Shown piece by piece: positions 60,301-64,000 of a DNA stretch of 64,000 bases. The position numbers and the translations under genes are program-made. Positions within the stretch are counted from its first letter, which is position 1; each line of letters opens with the position of its first letter. The notes below the pieces were generated by a model. The model was given only the letters and a program-made list of their open reading frames with translations, searched no databases and was not told the DNA's origin. The stretch spans positions 1-64,000 of the forward strand of contig JAPYMA010000107.1 of assembly GCA_035041965.1 (NCBI GenBank), read 5' to 3'. This stretch comes from Anisakis pegreffii. Its lineage: Eukaryota > Nematoda > Chromadorea > Rhabditida > Anisakidae.

Positions 60301-62846
60301 GAAATTGTCGTAATTTTTTGGTTTCATTAGACGATTTTTTCAAAAGGCTCGTTCATTCGCCTACATCATTTGCGGGCGACTTTTGATCGCTACATGTCAA
60401 AGTAATGAAAGACACATTGAGAGTTGCAAGGCGATAATTCTTGTTGATTACCGCATACAGGAAAAATCCATTTTCGGAATTTTATATCTGTCACAAAACT
60501 GATTGACATTGTCATGAATGAATGAATACTGCCAAGAGATTAGAATCAACCGACTATACAACCACGCTCTATTCAATTGTACACATACATATATCGTATG
60601 CACTCTTATGTATACGTCTATCGTATACTCTTACTAGCACTTTCGAGATGTGCTTCTAAAAATCCAAAGCTTGCTGTCAATGTTAAACAAGGAAAAAAAT
60701 ACGTATTTTTCTGCACTAACATCGAAATTTCTATTGCAGTGCTTTTAAATTTTGCGTAGATTGGCAGCGATAACTTTAAATTTTGCCTCTCTTTCGGAAA
60801 TATGTCAGAAATTAAACGTTTCTGCACGACCTGTGAACATTGAAGTGTTATTTGACAAAATGCACAAAAATGCGAAATTCTTCAGTCTTCACCAATAAGA
60901 GTTCATCAGCTCTACGTGACATATTTGTTTACTTTCATTGAGATAGAACATTTAACGATGTACCTTTGCTGATGAGACCTATAAAAATCCTTGTTTGAAA
61001 CTCGTTTATTAAGCGTTCTTCAATTTAGCGAATATCTCCTTGGAACTGATTACTGCTTTATTGAGAGGCATTATCTGTTGCTCATTAGATCTTGAGGTTC
61101 AGTGAATTGAATATTCGGCCCGTCACCCAATTCTATCATAACCATAATTCGGCGAAACTAACCCTTGGACATGTTGAAATGTTGAACTGATTTCAGAACA
61201 ATTTCTACTGGCGTCATCGTGGTGCAGGTTATGTGCTTCTGCTGTATGGGTTGGTGTGCTCATTTGGAGCGCTGGCAAATCTGCTCGTGTTGATTGCATT
61301 TCTTCGCACTTCACATCTCAGGAATTTACGCAATTACTTCATCGCAAATTTGGCCGTCTCCGACCTGCTGATGTGCATCGTTACCGCACCTGTGACACTC
61401 TACTTGACACTCAACCTGTTTTGGCCGTTCGGTAATTTCGCTTGCCAAACGGTTAGTTCACATTACTGAACTTCTATTCATCGTTTAAGCGAAAAGCAAA
61501 AAGTGATTGGAAGCGAAAACTTTTTTTTTTTGTCGAAAAGCTTTTGAAATTTCTCAAAAGCTTTGAAACTGCCGATCAACTGTCAATCTATCGATCAAAC
61601 CGAATGAATGTATCCAGTAAGATTTTTTCACGCACATCAAAAACCATATGAAAAGCACGACAGCATTTAAAGCATGAAACAAAATTCGTGGTTGCTATCT
61701 ACTCTTCGCCGAACACTGTCAATTTCAAGTACACATTGCAAAAATAAGAGCATTGTTTGTTGGTCTGGTCATGTGAAAAATGAAAATTTTTCGGTTATAT
61801 GCGAATGAAGCAGTCAGCTGGAAAGTACAATTAAATATTTTCATCACACACAGATAATAGACACTAACTGAAATGTATGAAGTGATTTTTTATGAGTATG
61901 CGCAGAGGCATGAATGGTAATCTCATGATTAATTTAAAGGCCCGACTAGAATGATTATATTCGAATGCAAACGAGAGTAATATCGTTCATGCATTCGCTC
62001 CGTAAATTTATTTATATAACAACAAAGTGAAATTATATTGCTATGCCACTTCGGCAATAACTGAAAATATTTATGAAACTTGAAATGTGCTTGAGTACGC
62101 GATGCGTGAATTGTTGCGGATCGAACTTTCGTTAATAGAAAAAGTTATTAAAAATTGGAAATCTTTCAAAATAAGAAATGCACTCAATATAACATGACAA
62201 AGTATTGCTATTGCATGCATTAGTAAATAAGCCTTAAGAATACTCGGGCATAAGTAGAGCAGAAAGAGAATGCTTCATTGAAAATATGTTTTCTTTAATG
62301 GCCCTTACAGCGACGATGACATTCTGAAAGTTTTTCTTTCGAGTGAAAATCGAGGAACTTATGAATTTAGTGAGGTAATCAAGAAAGGTGCGAGCAACAA
62401 ACAGTAAAACAGTACAGAAAATGAGAATGAAATATGGACATAAATTACTTCTGTTGATATGCTTACGTTAAGGTTGAGGTCCAAACTGGGGCTGGACAAT
62501 CTATCAGAAAAAGTAGATAGCTCAGCAATCGAGCCTGCGCCAAAGCTTGACTCTAAATTTACTCAACTGCCATCCGTTACGTTCATTATCACCACATAAA
62601 GTGAAGTGAACTTTTGAATTAGAAATCAGAATTTGAATTGGAAATTTCTTCAATATTCACAATATCCAACCATCTTGGGAATAACTTAAATTTCATGCGA
62701 TTTCACTGAGAAACATTCAAATTTCTTGCAGCTGGCGTCAATTCAAGCTGTGAATATGTTCGTATCGTGTCTTACGTTGGTACTGATTGCGATGGATCGC
62801 GTTTTGTTGACGTTGTGCCCGGTGAAATGGTCAGTTCGTTGGTCAG
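48326..62846 (+). CDS. Class A neuropeptide-type GPCR, 5' part only
   Basis: Exon 2 (61197-61451) and exon 3 (62732 to about 62821-62846) encode TM1 (YVLLLYGLVCSFGALANLLVL), TM2 (NYFIANLAVSDLLMC), an extracellular loop with FWPFGNFAC (the TM3 Cys) and TM3 ending AMDRV. TM1 and TM2 carry the family's N and D residues (ALANLLV, LAVSD). Exon 1 (48326-48418) is inferred: 31 codons starting at an ATG, with two N-glycosylation sites (N10, N15), a Cys and a phase 0 donor (CAA|GTGAGT) matching the phase 0 acceptor of exon 2. The style resembles NPY/NPF-like and FMRFamide-like receptors of nematodes. Exon 3 reads DRV instead of DRY. No TM4-TM7 exon was found up to 64000, so the rest is probably outside. 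Exons 2 and 3 are secure; exon 1 and the end of exon 3 are less so. Confidence 0.75.
48419..61196 (+). other. Proposed intron 1 of the GPCR
   Basis: This stretch of 12.8 kb starts GTGAGT and ends TTTCAG. I saw no other exon chain, RNA gene or transposon in it. Several short open frames occur on both strands, for example 50714-50920 with a hydrophobic start, but none has flanking evidence. If the exon 1 call is wrong, this is simply a gene-poor stretch upstream of the receptor. Confidence 0.5.
61452..62731 (+). other. Intron 2 of the GPCR
   Basis: It starts GTTAGT directly after the codon ACG and ends TTGCAG; phase 0 on both sides. It contains a short inverted repeat around AAAAGCTTTTG (61535-61562) and is otherwise plain AT-rich sequence. 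Confidence 0.75.
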
Positions 62847-64000
62847 TGCTGCAACTCACTCCTTTGCACGAACTTCTTCCACATAACTCTGTCACTTGCA
62901 TCGATTGTTCAAGCAAACATCTGTGCAGATTACGTGCACTTTCTGAGCACCAGTTCATGCTGTAGCAGTTTGTCAAGTGCATAACAGCCTGCTGTTTTCC
63001 ACTAACTTCTCACACCTGAACACCATCAACACGCTTTAATACCCATGTTCTTTTTGACCACCAGCTGTTCACACCGAATCATAAGCGCTCCATGTTCCGA
63101 ACATCACATGCTTCGTTGTGTTAGCACCTCATAGGCAGTTATTTGCTGCAATTCGTTCGACTCCATTTGTGGAAGCGACTTTGGGCAATGACGAGATGAA
63201 AGGCGTGTGATGAAGGGTTCACTTGGAAATGAATATGGTGCGATAATATCAAAGTGGTGGTTATCGAAGCGTTGTCAGATTATGCTGCAAATTACTGTTA
63301 CGTTGACAGTGGATCAAGTTCGGCAATGCAGCACCAGTTATCATGTGCAATCTGTTGAGTGACTCAATCACGAACCGGAAGAAATCTACTACGGATGTGT
63401 TCGCTGAAACCGGAAGGAAATTCTTAACTTGATTTGGCTAGATGCGCTTATAAGATGCCGACAAAATCAGAAAATAAGTCTCAATTTCCGCTTTTGACGA
63501 TAGTCAAGTCGCCTTGATTTCAATTTCGCTCTCGGAATCGCGCTCGTAAATATCCTTAATCACCCTAATGGTCGCACGCATAGGAAATGGTTCCACCAAA
63601 CGAGTGAAATTGGTTGGATTATTTGTTGTCGATTCAGTATGCGGGCGAAACATAAATTAAATTGCGTCGTGATTGGGAGCAGTTTCCAAGAATCGGAATC
63701 AATTCAAACGCAATTTGTCAACTATACGTTTTTCAGCGGTGACATCCAATTATACGCGCACTAAGTGAGCGTTGTTTGAAAGTCTCAAACCAATCAAATA
63801 ATTCAGAGTCAGATGGAACTGATTGCGGAGTGCACTGAATGTGATCCTTGATTCTGAAAGTGCTTGTGTTCGCCCATTTGTCACTTTTAGCTTTTTCAGA
63901 GTTTCTCGCTAACACAATGCCCCCATTGACATTCAAAGCTGATGCCATTTACAATGTTCTCCATTGGAAATAGCAGCATTAAAGCTTAAATAACCTAGCT
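62847..64000. other. Right edge: intron 3 of the GPCR or downstream sequence
   Basis: The frame of exon 3 runs on to a stop at 62965, but the residues after WSVRW do not look like TM4, so an intron probably starts between 62821 and 62846. No further transmembrane exon was recognised before the window ends. Confidence 0.4.

Noticed and set aside
62847..62965. Continuation of GPCR exon 3 to the stop at 62965 as the true protein end
   Set aside because: It would give a receptor with only three membrane segments; the sequence after WSVRW is not TM4-like, so an intron is more likely, although a truncated receptor is not excluded.

Overview
The window looks like nuclear DNA of a nematode. It is AT-rich, its genes have many small exons, and its recognisable products suit a nematode: a BEL/Pao retroelement with an envelope-like region, a single-domain CAP/SCP secreted protein, and a class A neuropeptide-type GPCR. 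I cannot name the species. Exon models were built by hand from splice signals and reading phase; every junction given for the four MOSC genes and the CAP gene keeps the frame.

Layout. 1-6.8 kb: a BEL/Pao retroelement enters from the left edge (protease end, RT, RNase H, integrase, envelope-like region) and ends in a 3' LTR. It sits inside an older, broken, opposite-strand Pao copy. 7.3-10.3 kb: a plus-strand, six-exon, cysteine-rich secreted protein gene that I do not recognise. Its promoter and first exon are duplicated about 4.9 kb downstream as a truncated copy. 13.8-38.1 kb: four minus-strand paralogues of a mitochondrial amidoxime reducing component (mARC, MOSC_N plus MOSC). All have six exons with identical intron phases. 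A CAP/SCP gene, also minus strand, lies between copies 1 and 2. 38.1-48.3 kb: no gene seen. 48.3 kb to the right edge: the 5' part of a class A GPCR, with a first intron of about 12.8 kb. Its TM4-TM7 exons were not found and probably lie to the right.

Most notable points. (1) The fourth mARC paralogue has Gly at the position of the molybdenum-ligand Cys, by what looks like one base change, while the rest of the gene is intact; it may be a pseudoenzyme. (2) Intron 4 of mARC copy 2 holds a 1.25 kb foldback element flanked by TTA on both sides. It is built from two inverted copies of the 3' end of a DDE-type transposon, and each arm carries a tRNA-like block with a good box A. (3) mARC copies 2 and 3 are far more alike in their last exon than in their first, which suggests gene conversion. 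(4) The retroelement joins pol and an envelope-like region in one reading frame and has YVDN instead of YVDD in its RT.

The mARC proteins are expected to be outer-mitochondrial-membrane molybdoenzymes, the CAP protein and the cysteine-rich protein to be secreted, and the GPCR to sit in the neuronal plasma membrane. Nothing suggests these genes work together beyond the mARC family having expanded in tandem.
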